NCBI RefSeq assembly: GCF_000280925.3
Contig: NZ_CP012109.1
Coordinates: 8,328,501-8,392,500 of the forward strand
From: Myxococcus hansupus
GTDB taxonomy: Bacteria; Myxococcota; Myxococcia; Myxococcales; Myxococcaceae
Direction: 5' to 3'
Length of the DNA stretch: 64,000 bases
The notes under the pieces were generated by a model that did not search any database, was not told the DNA's origin, and worked only from the letters and a program-made list of their open reading frames with translations. Positions 15,479 through 23,695 of this stretch are shown here, in pieces. Positions within the stretch are counted from its first letter, which is position 1, and every line of letters starts with the position of its first letter. A program made the position numbers and the translations under genes.

Positions 15479-17140
15479 TCAGAACGCGTACCAGGTGAAG
15501 GTGGTGAAGGCGGAGAAGGGATTGGTCCGGATGGTGGGCGAGCCGTCGTAGAAGCTGCCCCGGAACAGGTAGCCCGCGTGCAGGCCCACCGTCATCAGGT
15601 AGCGGATGTGGTAGCGCAGCTCCGCGTTGACCTCGGTGCCGATGTACCGGCCGCGCTCGACCTCCGGCGTCCAGCGCACGGGCGTCGCGTCGGACGTCGC
15701 GGTGCCCACGCCCAGCTTGACGTTGAACTTGTTGGGCACCACGTCCCACGCCGCGGTGGCGATGGCGGCGCGCATGCCGTAGCCCTGGTTGGAGATGTCC
15801 GTCACCGCGCCCGTGTAGTTGTTCACCGTGCTGGTGAACGGGAACAGGATGAGCATCTTGTGGTTGAACCACACCGCGCCCGGCAGGCCGTACTGGTTGA
15901 GGGTGAAGGCGCCGGTGTAACGGCTGTCGGACAAGTCATCGTCGCCGGTGGTGTACATGCCCTCCAGCGTGAGCATGTCCGCGGGGCCGCGGCCCCACTG
16001 GTACATCAGCTCCAGGTTGGCGGAGAGGCCGGAGATGGTGAGCTCGGAGAGGGCGGAGCGCTCCGGGTCGTCACTCACGAACTTGCCGCCGTTGTACATG
16101 ACGAAGCCGGACGCGCCGAAGCGGCCGTTGCGGAAGTCGATGTTGTGGTTGAAGTTGGCGCCCGCGTAGACGACGTTGCCCGTGGGCCGCGTGATGTCGA
16201 AGCGCGCCGTGCCCGTGAAGGTGTTGAGGCCCGTGGAGGATGGACCGCTCTTCACCAGGCCCTCGAAGGCGTAGGCGTCACCCTTCGTCTGGTCGTTGAG
16301 CAGCCACAGCGACACGCCCACGTTGGTGTTGGGCCGCACCGGGTACACGTAGTCCGCGGTGAGGAGCCAGATGAACTTCAGGCGCGGGTCGTTGCGCGTG
16401 GCCTTGTCCGCCTGCGCGCTGCCCAGCGGCATCAGGCTCAGCTTGGCCAGGCCCTTGTAGCCGCTGAAGATGGAGATACCCGTGGCGTCGCTGCCCACGA
16501 AGCTCATCTTGTAGCCGGTGCGGGTGATGTCCGACAGCGGCGTGCGCGTGGGGTCGTAGACGTTGTCGTAGAGGGGCTGCGTGCCCACCAGAATCGTCAG
16601 CTCGCGCGGCTTGCGCGTGGGGTACAGCGCGACGTTGACGTTCTTCGTCTGGATGTTGACCTGGTCGGCGTTGAAGCCGCCGCCCTCGTTCTGCTGGAGC
16701 GCGTTGGCCGACCGGCCCCACATGTAGTCGATTTCGAACTGCGCCCGGAACGACGCCAGCCCGTCCACGAAGTGGGGGCTGTACTCGATGACGGGAATCC
16801 ACCGCTGCTCGATGAAGTACGCGGACAGGCCGGGCTCGGCGCGCACCGCGCTTCCGGCGGGCAGGCCAATGGGGCCCAGCGCCACGCCGCGAAGGCCGGC
16901 CGGGTCGCCCACCTGGTTCTGCACCGAGAGCCGCGTGAAGAAGTAGTTGATGAGGGTGAACTCGCGCGGCTTCGCGTCCTCGTCGCGGTTCTCCTCGTTG
17001 TTCCACTCACCGAAATACAAGCCGGGAACCGGCGTGCTCTGCGCCGCGGCCGGGAGCGACACACCCGCCAGCGCCAACGCCAATACGCCCGCGGAGCGCC
17101 GCGCCGTCCTGCGTGCCTCGGACAACCACCACCGTGCCAT
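15479..17140 (-). CDS. Outer-membrane beta-barrel protein (porin-like)
   Basis: The ATG at 17140, with GAGGTG at good spacing, gives 553 residues with a signal peptide ending PAAAQS. The mature part is built of alternating amphipathic strands rich in Tyr, Phe, Asn and Gly (FNADQVNIQTKNVNVALYP, GISIFSGYKGLAKLSLMPLG). It ends in FTTFTWYAF, a C-terminal aromatic typical of Bam-inserted barrels. No specific family is recognised; a substrate-import channel comparable to FadL or to alginate-type porins is possible. It is in an operon with the lipoprotein hydrolase. Confidence 0.8.
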   Translation of the reverse strand: MARWWLSEARRTARRSAGVLALALAGVSLPAAAQSTPVPGLYFGEWNNEENRDEDAKPREFTLINYFFTRLSVQNQVGDPAGLRGVALGPIGLPAGSAVRAEPGLSAYFIEQRWIPVIEYSPHFVDGLASFRAQFEIDYMWGRSANALQQNEGGGFNADQVNIQTKNVNVALYPTRKPRELTILVGTQPLYDNVYDPTRTPLSDITRTGYKMSFVGSDATGISIFSGYKGLAKLSLMPLGSAQADKATRNDPRLKFIWLLTADYVYPVRPNTNVGVSLWLLNDQTKGDAYAFEGLVKSGPSSTGLNTFTGTARFDITRPTGNVVYAGANFNHNIDFRNGRFGASGFVMYNGGKFVSDDPERSALSELTISGLSANLELMYQWGRGPADMLTLEGMYTTGDDDLSDSRYTGAFTLNQYGLPGAVWFNHKMLILFPFTSTVNNYTGAVTDISNQGYGMRAAIATAAWDVVPNKFNVKLGVGTATSDATPVRWTPEVERGRYIGTEVNAELRYHIRYLMTVGLHAGYLFRGSFYDGSPTIRTNPFSAFTTFTWYAF

Positions 17141-17305
17141 AAACACCTCGGCCCCACGCCAGGGGGCGCTTCCGGCCGTCACGCCGGACTGCGAACGTCT
17201 GCGAGCTCGTTGCTTCCATGGCCCGCGGACTGCCCGCCTCGCGAGGCCGTTTTCCACCCCTGCGCCCGCGCCACACGGAAGTCCCTCCGGGCACGGGCCC
17301 CACAC

Positions 17306-17334
17306 GGAAGGGAGGAGGAGCACGCCTCCCTTCC
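17306..17334 (-). terminator. Hairpin terminator after the lipoprotein gene
   Basis: This is a perfect 10-bp stem, GGAAGGGAGG at 17306-17315 and CCTCCCTTCC at 17325-17334. It starts 14 bases beyond the stop of the minus-strand lipoprotein gene. It would separate that gene from the barrel/hydrolase pair. No T run follows on the transcribed strand. Confidence 0.65.
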
Positions 17335-17347
17335 GGAGAGACTCAGG

Positions 17348-17989
17348 CTAGCTGCCGCTGATGACGTAGCTCTGCACCGCGTTGCCGGTGAACGGCTGCG
17401 AGTTGCCGCCGATGACCTGGTTCACCGAGGCCGAGCCGACGCCGCCCGCCGCGCAGTTGGCGCCCGTGGCGCCGCCCTCGAAGAAGAGCTCCAGGTCCAG
17501 CTTGCGCTGATCCGCGGAGAACGAGCCGCGGCCCACCTGACGGAAGCCCGGGAAGGTGAACGCGACGTCGAAGCACTCGCCGTCCGCGGACACGTTCTCG
17601 ATGCTCACCACGGTGGAGGTGAAGGACAGCGGGTTCTGCGCGACCTCCGGGTTGCAGGTTCCCGTCTGGCCCGCGTTCGGCGCGCCTTCGATGGTGCCCG
17701 GAACGCTGTCGACGCGGAAGTTGCCGCCCTGCACCGTCATGGTGACGCTCTGGTAGCACTGCGAGCTGGCACCGAAGTTGACGTCTTCGCTGAAGCCGTT
17801 CGGATGGCTGGGAATGTCATCCCCGCGCATCGTCAGCGTCTTGCCTTCCAGGAACGTCTGGATGCCCTGCGCCGTGCTCAGGTTGGGGGAGTTGTTGCCG
17901 TCGGGGCCAGGGTTGATCGGGTCCGCCTCACCACAACCGACCAGACACAGCGCAGACGTCATCACCGCGGACAGCAGCTTCTTGTTCAT
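17348..17989 (-). CDS. Secreted lipoprotein of unknown function
   Basis: The 213-residue protein has a signal peptide with lipobox LVGC. The mature protein is acidic, rich in Gly, Ser and Asn, and contains four to five Cys that may pair (SSQCYQSVTM, GTCNPEVAQN, GECFDVAF, ANCAAGG). The strand pattern suggests an all-beta fold. No known domain is recognised. It lies between the acyl-CoA ligase and the barrel, all on the minus strand, so it may belong to the same lipid-handling group. Confidence 0.8.
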   Translation of the reverse strand: MNKKLLSAVMTSALCLVGCGEADPINPGPDGNNSPNLSTAQGIQTFLEGKTLTMRGDDIPSHPNGFSEDVNFGASSQCYQSVTMTVQGGNFRVDSVPGTIEGAPNAGQTGTCNPEVAQNPLSFTSTVVSIENVSADGECFDVAFTFPGFRQVGRGSFSADQRKLDLELFFEGGATGANCAAGGVGSASVNQVIGGNSQPFTGNAVQSYVISGS

Positions 17990-18090
17990 GGTTGCTCCTC
18001 CTCTTCCGGCGGCATCGCCGGGCTGACGCGACAGTCGACAGGTAGCGAGCCACCGGTGGCGGTGGCCCGTCCATCAAGGTGCGTTCACAC

Positions 18091-19650
18091 TCAATGACGC
18101 GGCTTGTCCGTGTCCGAGGCGACCGCCGCCTCGCGAAGCTCGCGCTTGAGAATCTTGCCGGCCGCGGAGATGGGCAGGCGCTCCAGCAGCTCCACGCGCT
18201 TGGGCACCTTGAAGCGCGCCACCCGGCCGCGCAGGTGCTCCAACAACGCCTCCGCCGAAACCTTCCCATCCGGTTTCAGCACGACATAGGCCCGGCCCAC
18301 TTCGCCCCACTTCTCGTCGGGCACGCCGACCACGGCGCATTGCGCCACCTCGGGGTGCTCGTAGAGCGCGGCCTCCAGCTCCAGCGGGTAGATGTTCTCG
18401 CCGCCGGAGATGAACATGTCCTTCTTGCGCCCGGCGATGGTGAAGAAGCCGTCCGCGTCCATGCGCGCGAGGTCGCCCGTGTGCAACCAGCCGTCCGGGT
18501 CGATGGCCTCGCGCGTGGCCGCCTCGTCCTCGAAGTAGCCGGAGCACATGGAGGGCCCCTTGAGGATGAGCTCGCCCACCTCGCCCGTGGCCACCTCGCG
18601 GCCGTCGTCATCCACCAGCTTCGCGGCGATGAAGTAGTTGGGCCGGCCAATGGAGCCCGCCTTCGACACCGCGTACTCCGGCCCCATGCTGAACAGGCCC
18701 GGGCCGAACTCCGTCATGCCGAAGCCCTGCTTGAAGGGCACCGGGTGCACCGCCTGCCACGCCTGGATGAGCGGCACCGGCAGCGCCGCGCCGCCGCTGG
18801 TCATGAAGCGCACCGAGACGAAGTCCGTCGTCCTGAAGCGCGGCGACTCCATGAGCTGCTGGTACTGCGTGGGCACGGCGAAGAAGAGCGACACCTTCTC
18901 ACGCGGGATGAGGTCCAGCAGCGCGTCCGGCTCCCACCGCCGCATCAACACCACGGTGCCGCCCACGGTGAGCAGCGGCAGCGTGTACACGAGCAAGCCG
19001 CCCGTGTGAAACATGGGCGTGTGCGTCACCGTGACATCACCGGGCCGCACTTCGTGGACGAGCGTGTTGAGCGTGTTCCACGCCACCATGCGGTAGCTGA
19101 CGCGCGCGCCCTTGGAGCGCCCGGTGGTGCCGCCCGTGAAAATCAGACACAGGATGTCCTCCTCGGACACCGCGTCCTGTGTCACCGGCGACGCCGACAC
19201 ATGCGACAACGTTGTTTCATACACGTCCGCGCCGGGCAGCCCCTGGGGCTCCAGCGCGACCAGGCGAGGGCCGCCGCCCAGGCGCTCGCGGACGTCCGCC
19301 ACGGTGTCGCGGAACTCGTCGCCGAAGAGGAGGACGCTGGGGCGGATGGAGCGCACCAGGTCCGTCAGCTCGGCGGCGTGCAGCCGCCAGTTGTACGGGA
19401 CGAAGACGGCGCCAATCTTGGCGCAGGCGAACAGCGCGTCCAGGTACTCCACGCCGTTGTGGGCGACGATGCCCACCCGGTCACCCTTCTTCACGCCGGC
19501 CACGTCCCGCAGCCAGCCGCCCAGCGCGGTGGCGCGCGCGTTCATCGCGCGGTAGGTGAAGCGGCCCGCGTCGCCACGGGCCACGTCCACCACCGCGACG
19601 TGGTCGGGCCAGTACAGGGCACCACGGCCCATCCAGTCACCGATGAACAT
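18091..19650 (-). CDS. AMP-binding acyl-CoA synthetase/ligase
   Basis: The ATG at 19650 is preferred because GGAGG lies 8 bases upstream; an ATG at 19668 lacks a site. The 519-residue enzyme has the phosphate-binding motif FTGGTTGRSKGAR, FGMTEFGPG, GWLHTGDLARMD, SGGENIYPLELE and the catalytic Lys in SAAGKILKREL. It should form acyl-CoA from a fatty or aryl acid using ATP. It lies 26 bases after the KAS III-like gene and shares with it a probable TetR-controlled transcript, so it may supply that protein with an acyl-CoA. Confidence 0.93.
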   Translation of the reverse strand: MFIGDWMGRGALYWPDHVAVVDVARGDAGRFTYRAMNARATALGGWLRDVAGVKKGDRVGIVAHNGVEYLDALFACAKIGAVFVPYNWRLHAAELTDLVRSIRPSVLLFGDEFRDTVADVRERLGGGPRLVALEPQGLPGADVYETTLSHVSASPVTQDAVSEEDILCLIFTGGTTGRSKGARVSYRMVAWNTLNTLVHEVRPGDVTVTHTPMFHTGGLLVYTLPLLTVGGTVVLMRRWEPDALLDLIPREKVSLFFAVPTQYQQLMESPRFRTTDFVSVRFMTSGGAALPVPLIQAWQAVHPVPFKQGFGMTEFGPGLFSMGPEYAVSKAGSIGRPNYFIAAKLVDDDGREVATGEVGELILKGPSMCSGYFEDEAATREAIDPDGWLHTGDLARMDADGFFTIAGRKKDMFISGGENIYPLELEAALYEHPEVAQCAVVGVPDEKWGEVGRAYVVLKPDGKVSAEALLEHLRGRVARFKVPKRVELLERLPISAAGKILKRELREAAVASDTDKPRH

Positions 19651-19676
19651 GTGAGCGCCCTCCGTCATGGCGTGAC

Positions 19677-20672
19677 TCAGGCCGTCCAGCGGTAGAGGGC
19701 GGAGGCCATGGCGAGCCCGCCGCCGCTGGCACACAGGGCCACGAGGTCACCGCGCTGCACCTTGCCCTGCACCACCGCGTCATCCAGCGTCATCGGGATG
19801 CAGGCCGAACCGGTGTAGCCCCACTTGTCCATGGTGTAGTGGGCCTTCTCCATCGGCTGGCCCAGGATCTTCATGGTGGCTTCGATGGTGCGCAGGTTGA
19901 GCTGCGTGAAGACGAACTGCTTCACGTCGTCCAGCTTCAGGTTCTGCCGCTTGAGGAGCTGGTCCAGCAGCATGGGCCAGCGCTCGGTGTTGAACGTCGC
20001 CGGGAACTTGCGGACGAACTGCACCGCGGGCTTGCCGTTGGTCAGCTCCAGCGCCTCGGCCGTGGCCGGGCGGTTGGTGCCGCCGGTGTAGACGCCCAGC
20101 GCGTCGTGGTACTCGCCGTTGGCCAGCAGCTTCGCGCCCAGGAAGCCGGGCTTGTCACTGGCGCCCAGCACCACCGCGCCCGCGCCGTCCGCGAACAGGG
20201 TGGCGGTCTTCTTGTCCTTCCAGTTGATGTAGCGCGACATGCCGTAGGCGCCCACGACGAGGATGCGCTGGTAGCTGTCATCCGCGGCGATGGTCTTGGA
20301 GCCCACGTCCAGCGCCGTCACCCAGCCCGCGCACGCGCAGTTGAGGTCGTAGGTGCCGGCGTTCACCGCGCCCAGCTTCGCCTGCACCACGGAGGCGGTG
20401 GCGGGGCTGAGGTAGTCGGGCGTGTCGGTGGCGATGATGATGAGGTCCAGCTCCTCCGGCTTCGTGCCCGAGCGCTCCAGCGCCTGACGGGCCGCGCCCA
20501 CGCACAGGTCGGAGGTGACCTGGTCATCCGCCATCATGTGGCGCTCGCGGATGCCCACATTCTGCTGGAGCCACTCATCCACCTTCTCACCGAGAATCTT
20601 CTCGACGTCGGCGTTGGTGAGGACCTTCTCGGGGACGTAGCGGCCAGTGGAGAGAATCTGGGCGTATCGCAT
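19677..20672 (-). CDS. KAS III (FabH)-like thiolase-fold protein lacking catalytic His and Asn
   Basis: The 331-residue protein aligns end to end with FabH. The nucleophile region DLNCACAGWV keeps Cys114. Where FabH has the His of PHQANLRI, this protein reads FTQLNLRTI (Thr256). Where FabH has the Asn of HGNTSAAS, it reads KWGYTGSAC (Tyr286). The C-terminal glycine loop ASGGGLAMASAL is normal. Decarboxylative condensation needs His and Asn, so the protein probably does another acyl-Cys reaction, such as acyl transfer, or acts as a non-condensing partner. It is co-transcribed with the TetR gene (9 bases) and the acyl-CoA ligase. Confidence 0.9.
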   Translation of the reverse strand: MRYAQILSTGRYVPEKVLTNADVEKILGEKVDEWLQQNVGIRERHMMADDQVTSDLCVGAARQALERSGTKPEELDLIIIATDTPDYLSPATASVVQAKLGAVNAGTYDLNCACAGWVTALDVGSKTIAADDSYQRILVVGAYGMSRYINWKDKKTATLFADGAGAVVLGASDKPGFLGAKLLANGEYHDALGVYTGGTNRPATAEALELTNGKPAVQFVRKFPATFNTERWPMLLDQLLKRQNLKLDDVKQFVFTQLNLRTIEATMKILGQPMEKAHYTMDKWGYTGSACIPMTLDDAVVQGKVQRGDLVALCASGGGLAMASALYRWTA

Positions 20673-20681
20673 GGGTGTTCG

Positions 20682-21416
20682 TCAGCTCCGGGCGCCGCGC
20701 GCCGGACGGCGGGCGGAACGCAGGGTGTTCTTCTTCGGGGTCTTCGGTTTGGGCTTCGCCTTCGAAGCCGTGGAGGACTTCACGGTGTTGCGGCCCGTGG
20801 ACGGCGCACGCGGGTCCAGGCCGTGGGAGATGAGCGTCATCGCGGTGTCGAGGACGCGGTCGAGCCCCGGGTCTTCCTCCCAGAGGACCCAGCGCATGCC
20901 GAGAAAGTCACTGATGCCCATGAGGCAGTAGGCGAGCGCCTCCGGGTCCATGCGGCGCACCTCACCGGCCTCCATGGCGCGGGTGAGGCCACTCACGTAG
21001 CCGCGGGCGAAGCGGTCGTAGTAGCGGCGGTAGCACGCCTCGTCCACGAACTCCGCCTGCCGCACCACGCGATAGAGATTGGGGTGCTGGCGCACGAACT
21101 GGAAGAAGGTGCGCAGGCCCTGGCGCTCCACGTCGACACGGTTTTCGCATCCGGCCACCGACTCCGCGATGAGGCGGCGCAGGCGCGTGCCCAGCTCGTC
21201 CACCACTTCCACGAAGATGGACTGCTTGTCGGGGAAGTAGACGTAGAACGTTCCGAGCGCCACGCCACCCTTGCGCGTGATGTCCGCGATGGAGGCGCGC
21301 TCGTAGCCCTTCTCACCGAAGACCGACTCAGCAGCCTTCAACAGCTTCGCACGCGTCCGCTGGCCTCGCGGCGTGACGGGTCCGGAGCGGTCTGGAGAAG
21401 CTGAAGCCCGATTCAT
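20682..21416 (-). CDS. TetR-family regulator with a basic C-terminal tail
   Basis: The 244-residue protein has a TetR helix-turn-helix at residues 20-66 (ADITRKGGVALGTFYVYFPDK region, recognition helix ending FYVYF). A helical ligand-binding domain runs to about 200, with a C-terminal part resembling FadR-type regulators. The last 40 residues are rich in Lys, Arg, Ser and Pro, an extension not usual in the family. It heads the minus-strand group with the KAS III-like protein and ligase. A 21-bp dyad overlaps its own start codon and recurs before the SDR gene at 24984, so it probably represses both and is released by an acyl-CoA. Confidence 0.92.
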   Translation of the reverse strand: MNRASASPDRSGPVTPRGQRTRAKLLKAAESVFGEKGYERASIADITRKGGVALGTFYVYFPDKQSIFVEVVDELGTRLRRLIAESVAGCENRVDVERQGLRTFFQFVRQHPNLYRVVRQAEFVDEACYRRYYDRFARGYVSGLTRAMEAGEVRRMDPEALAYCLMGISDFLGMRWVLWEEDPGLDRVLDTAMTLISHGLDPRAPSTGRNTVKSSTASKAKPKPKTPKKNTLRSARRPARGARS

Positions 21417-21422
21417 GTTTCA
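21402..21422. promoter_or_regulatory. Candidate TetR operator at the tetR start codon
   Basis: A 21-bp imperfect dyad is made of half-sites TGAAGCCCGA and TCATGTTTCA around a central T. It matches the site at 24984-25004 at 18 of 21 positions. It covers the start codon of the TetR gene (minus strand) and so would allow autorepression. Confidence 0.55.
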
Positions 21423-21779
21423 CCTAGCGGTAGCACCCGGCAAGGAGGGTGTCAAAGCACGGTCGATGGCTCCGCGCGTCAAAGCGCACATACGACGCAG
21501 AGCGTCAGCGTTCGTGCGGCGCTGACGGATGCGAAGCCTACCCTGAATGTTCAGTACAGGTGGCCCCGCAAGGGGCGCCGTTCCATGTCTGGCCATGCCG
21601 CGCGGCGCGTGGCGGAACGGGCGCGACCGGCGCGTGCGCGAACCGAGGTAGAGTGAAGCTTCGCAGACGCCCCGCCACTGAACGCGGGCTCCGAGGAACG
21701 CCGCGCTCTCGCGGCGCCTCGCACGGTGCGTCCTCGTGACGTCCCCGCGCAACGGAAACACCGCCGGTCCATGCACGCC
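21417..21779. other. Divergent intergenic region, TetR and GumN-like genes
   Basis: No gene is supported in these 363 bases. They should contain the promoters of the TetR group and of the TraB/GumN lipoprotein. A short dyad CTGAA-TG-TTCAG lies at 21543-21554. No convincing -10/-35 pair is seen. Confidence 0.5.
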
Positions 21780-22718
21780 ATGAAGTCATCCTCCCTGCTG
21801 ACCTCCCTGCTCCTCTCGACGTGGCTTGGCCTGGGCTGCGCCTCGACTCCGGCGCCAACGCCCGACGCCGCCGCGCCCACCGACACGGGCCTCGCCTTTC
21901 TCTGGGAGGTGACGGACTCGAAGGGCGGGCTCGCCTACCTGGTGGGCTCCGTGCACCTGGGCAAGGAAGGAACCTTGCCGCTGACGCCCTCCATGGAGAC
22001 CGCGTTCGAGAAGTCCGACGTGCTCGTCGTCGAGGTCGACGTGGGCAAGGTGGACACCGCGGACATGCAGCGGCTGCTGCGTGGGCTGGGCCTGCTGCCC
22101 AAGGGTCAGCGACTGACGGACCGACTGGAGCCGGAGACGATGATGCTGCTCGGCAGCACCGCCGAGCGCCTGGGGCTCGAGCTCCGCAATCTGGAGCGCC
22201 TGCGCCCCTGGCTCGTGGGACTGACGATTGGCGTGATGGAGTTCCAGCGCGCGGGCTACCAGCAAGGCCACGGCGTGGACCGCGCGTTCCTCGACCGCGC
22301 GCGCGGCGTCCAGATGGACATCGTGGAGTTGGAGACCGCGGAGTCCCAGCTTCGCCTGTTGGCCGAGACGCCGGAGCCGCTGCAGGACCTGATGCTCCGG
22401 GACCAGCTCCGCCGCGAGCGCCCTGTCGCGGAGGTGCTCGAGCTGCTCATCGGGACTTGGAAGGCCGGTGACGCGGAGCGGCTCGCCCAGTTGCTCCTCG
22501 AAGGCGCGGAGGACCCGACGTACCGCCCTGTCTACGAGCGCATCTTCTTCGAGCGCAACCAGCAGATGGCCCGCAGCATGGAAGCGATGCTCGCTGAGCC
22601 CCGCACGCACTTCGTCGTCGTGGGCGCGGGCCACGTCGTGGGGCCGGGCGGCATCGTGGACCTGCTCCAGAAGCGCGGCTTCACGGCGCGCCAGCTCCCT
22701 CGCGACGTCTCCAGGTAG
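21780..22718 (+). CDS. TraB/GumN-family lipoprotein
   Basis: The 312-residue product (ATG 21780; another ATG lies at 21771) has a signal peptide with lipobox LGLGC. The GumN/TraB family motifs are present: YLVGSVHLGKE near the N-terminus, a central acidic-helical region, and FVVVGAGHVVG followed by DLLQKRGF near the end. The family is distantly related to Tiki-type metalloproteases and uses the GSVH and GAGH His residues. It probably acts in the periplasm or on the surface. The last 46 bases of the gene, including the stop codon, are repeated five more times directly downstream. Confidence 0.88.
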   Translation: MKSSSLLTSLLLSTWLGLGCASTPAPTPDAAAPTDTGLAFLWEVTDSKGGLAYLVGSVHLGKEGTLPLTPSMETAFEKSDVLVVEVDVGKVDTADMQRLLRGLGLLPKGQRLTDRLEPETMMLLGSTAERLGLELRNLERLRPWLVGLTIGVMEFQRAGYQQGHGVDRAFLDRARGVQMDIVELETAESQLRLLAETPEPLQDLMLRDQLRRERPVAEVLELLIGTWKAGDAERLAQLLLEGAEDPTYRPVYERIFFERNQQMARSMEAMLAEPRTHFVVVGAGHVVGPGGIVDLLQKRGFTARQLPRDVSR

Positions 22719-22977
22719 TACGCGCGGCGCGGCACGCCAGCTAACGCGCGACGTCTCCGGGTAGTGCGCGCGGCGCGGCGCAGCCACCGCCCGCGCGTCG
22801 TCTCCAGGTAGTGCGCGGCGAGGCGCTCCAGCCCCCGCGCGTCGTCTCCCAGTAGCACGCGCGGCACGGCGCGCCAGCTAACTCGCGTCGTCTCCAGGTA
22901 GCACGCGCGGCACGGCGCGCCAGTGCCCGCGAGATGTTTCCAGGCAGCACGCGCGGCGCGGCACAGCGTTCACCCGC
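22673..22977 (+). repeat. Six tandem ~46-bp repeats derived from a gene 3' end
   Basis: The core GTCTCC recurs at 22707, 22753, 22800, 22844, 22890 and 22936 (the last as GTTTCC), spacings 46, 47, 44, 46 and 46. A partial seventh unit follows. The first unit is the end of the GumN-like gene itself (codons for ARQLPRDVSR and TAG). Because the period is not a multiple of three, the array is not coding. The G+C-rich words (GCGCGGCRCGGC, GCGCGCC) can fold back. Confidence 0.85.
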
Positions 22978-23156
22978 ACACGCCACACGGCGTCATCACG
23001 CCCTCGGGCAGATGACGCCACGCCCTTGGCGCGACACGTTCCCGCCGTCCAGCCGAGGCCTCGCCCGGCGGCAGCCCCGCACACTCCCAGCTCCCGCCGC
23101 CCGCACCGTTTCGCGGGCGACCCTCGGCCACCCCCGGAGTTGCATCCTTGGGGCTT

Positions 23157-23206
23157 CAAATATAAATTATCTGAGTTCTTGCCGAAGCGCTTATAAAATC
23201 AAGGCG
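23157..23206 (+). promoter_or_regulatory. AT-rich promoter/operator region of the Lrp-type gene
   Basis: A 50-base patch contains AAATATAAATTAT at 23158-23170 and TTATAAAAT at 23191-23199. It is strikingly AT-rich for this genome. It lies immediately before the Lrp-family gene, whose class typically autoregulates through AT-rich sites. No unique -10/-35 pair can be assigned. Confidence 0.5.
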
Positions 23207-23692
23207 ATGCGCCCCATGTACCTGGACGAACAAGACCTCCGCATCATCGACCTGTTGCAGCGCGACGCCCGCGCCACGCAATTGGAGATGGCGCGCGCGG
23301 TGAAATTGTCCCAGCCAGCGGTGGCGGAACGGATTCGCAAGTTGGAGGAGCGCGGCGTCATCTCGGGCTACTCGGCCCGGGTGGACGCGGCGAAGCTCGG
23401 CAAGGACATCACCGCCTTCATCGGGGTGAGCATCGAGCACCCGAAGTACTTCGACGAGTTCCTCAAGAAGGTCTTGTCGCTGCCGGACGTCCTGGAGTGC
23501 CACCGCGTGGCGGGCCAGGACTCGTACCTGCTGAAGGTGAAGACGGCGAACACGAGGTCGCTCGACTCGTTGCTGGTGGGGACGTTGCGCACCATCGCGG
23601 GGGTCACCCGCACGCAGACCACCATCGTCCTGACGTCCATGAAGGAAGACACGCATGTCCACGTGTCTCCAGAACCCCCGAAAGGAGCGTGA
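23207..23692 (+). CDS. Lrp/AsnC-family transcription regulator
   Basis: The 161-residue protein (ATG 23207; ATG 23216 is also possible) has the AsnC helix-turn-helix in residues 8-55 (LDEQDLRIIDLLQRDARAT, then LSQPAVAERIRKLEERGVI). The RAM effector domain follows (FIGVSIEHP, VLECHRVAGQDSYLLKVK). It should form ring oligomers that respond to an amino acid. The aminotransferase gene begins 3 bases after its stop, so the pair is an operon and the regulator probably senses the substrate or product of that enzyme. Confidence 0.94.
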   Translation: MRPMYLDEQDLRIIDLLQRDARATQLEMARAVKLSQPAVAERIRKLEERGVISGYSARVDAAKLGKDITAFIGVSIEHPKYFDEFLKKVLSLPDVLECHRVAGQDSYLLKVKTANTRSLDSLLVGTLRTIAGVTRTQTTIVLTSMKEDTHVHVSPEPPKGA

Positions 23693-23695
23693 GCC

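Noticed and set aside
15458..18097. A plus-strand frame of 879 codons
   Set aside because: It is antisense to the barrel, lipoprotein and hydrolase genes. Its composition is that of a shadow frame.
14286..20672. OleABCD-type hydrocarbon pathway (thiolase, hydrolase, ligase, reductase)
   Set aside because: The thiolase lacks the OleA His and Asn, the hydrolase is a lipoprotein, and the ligase has ordinary acyl-CoA synthetase motifs. The gene set only superficially resembles Ole.
22673..22977. CRISPR-like array
   Set aside because: Units are contiguous 46-bp repeats with no distinct spacers, begin inside a coding sequence, and no cas genes are near.
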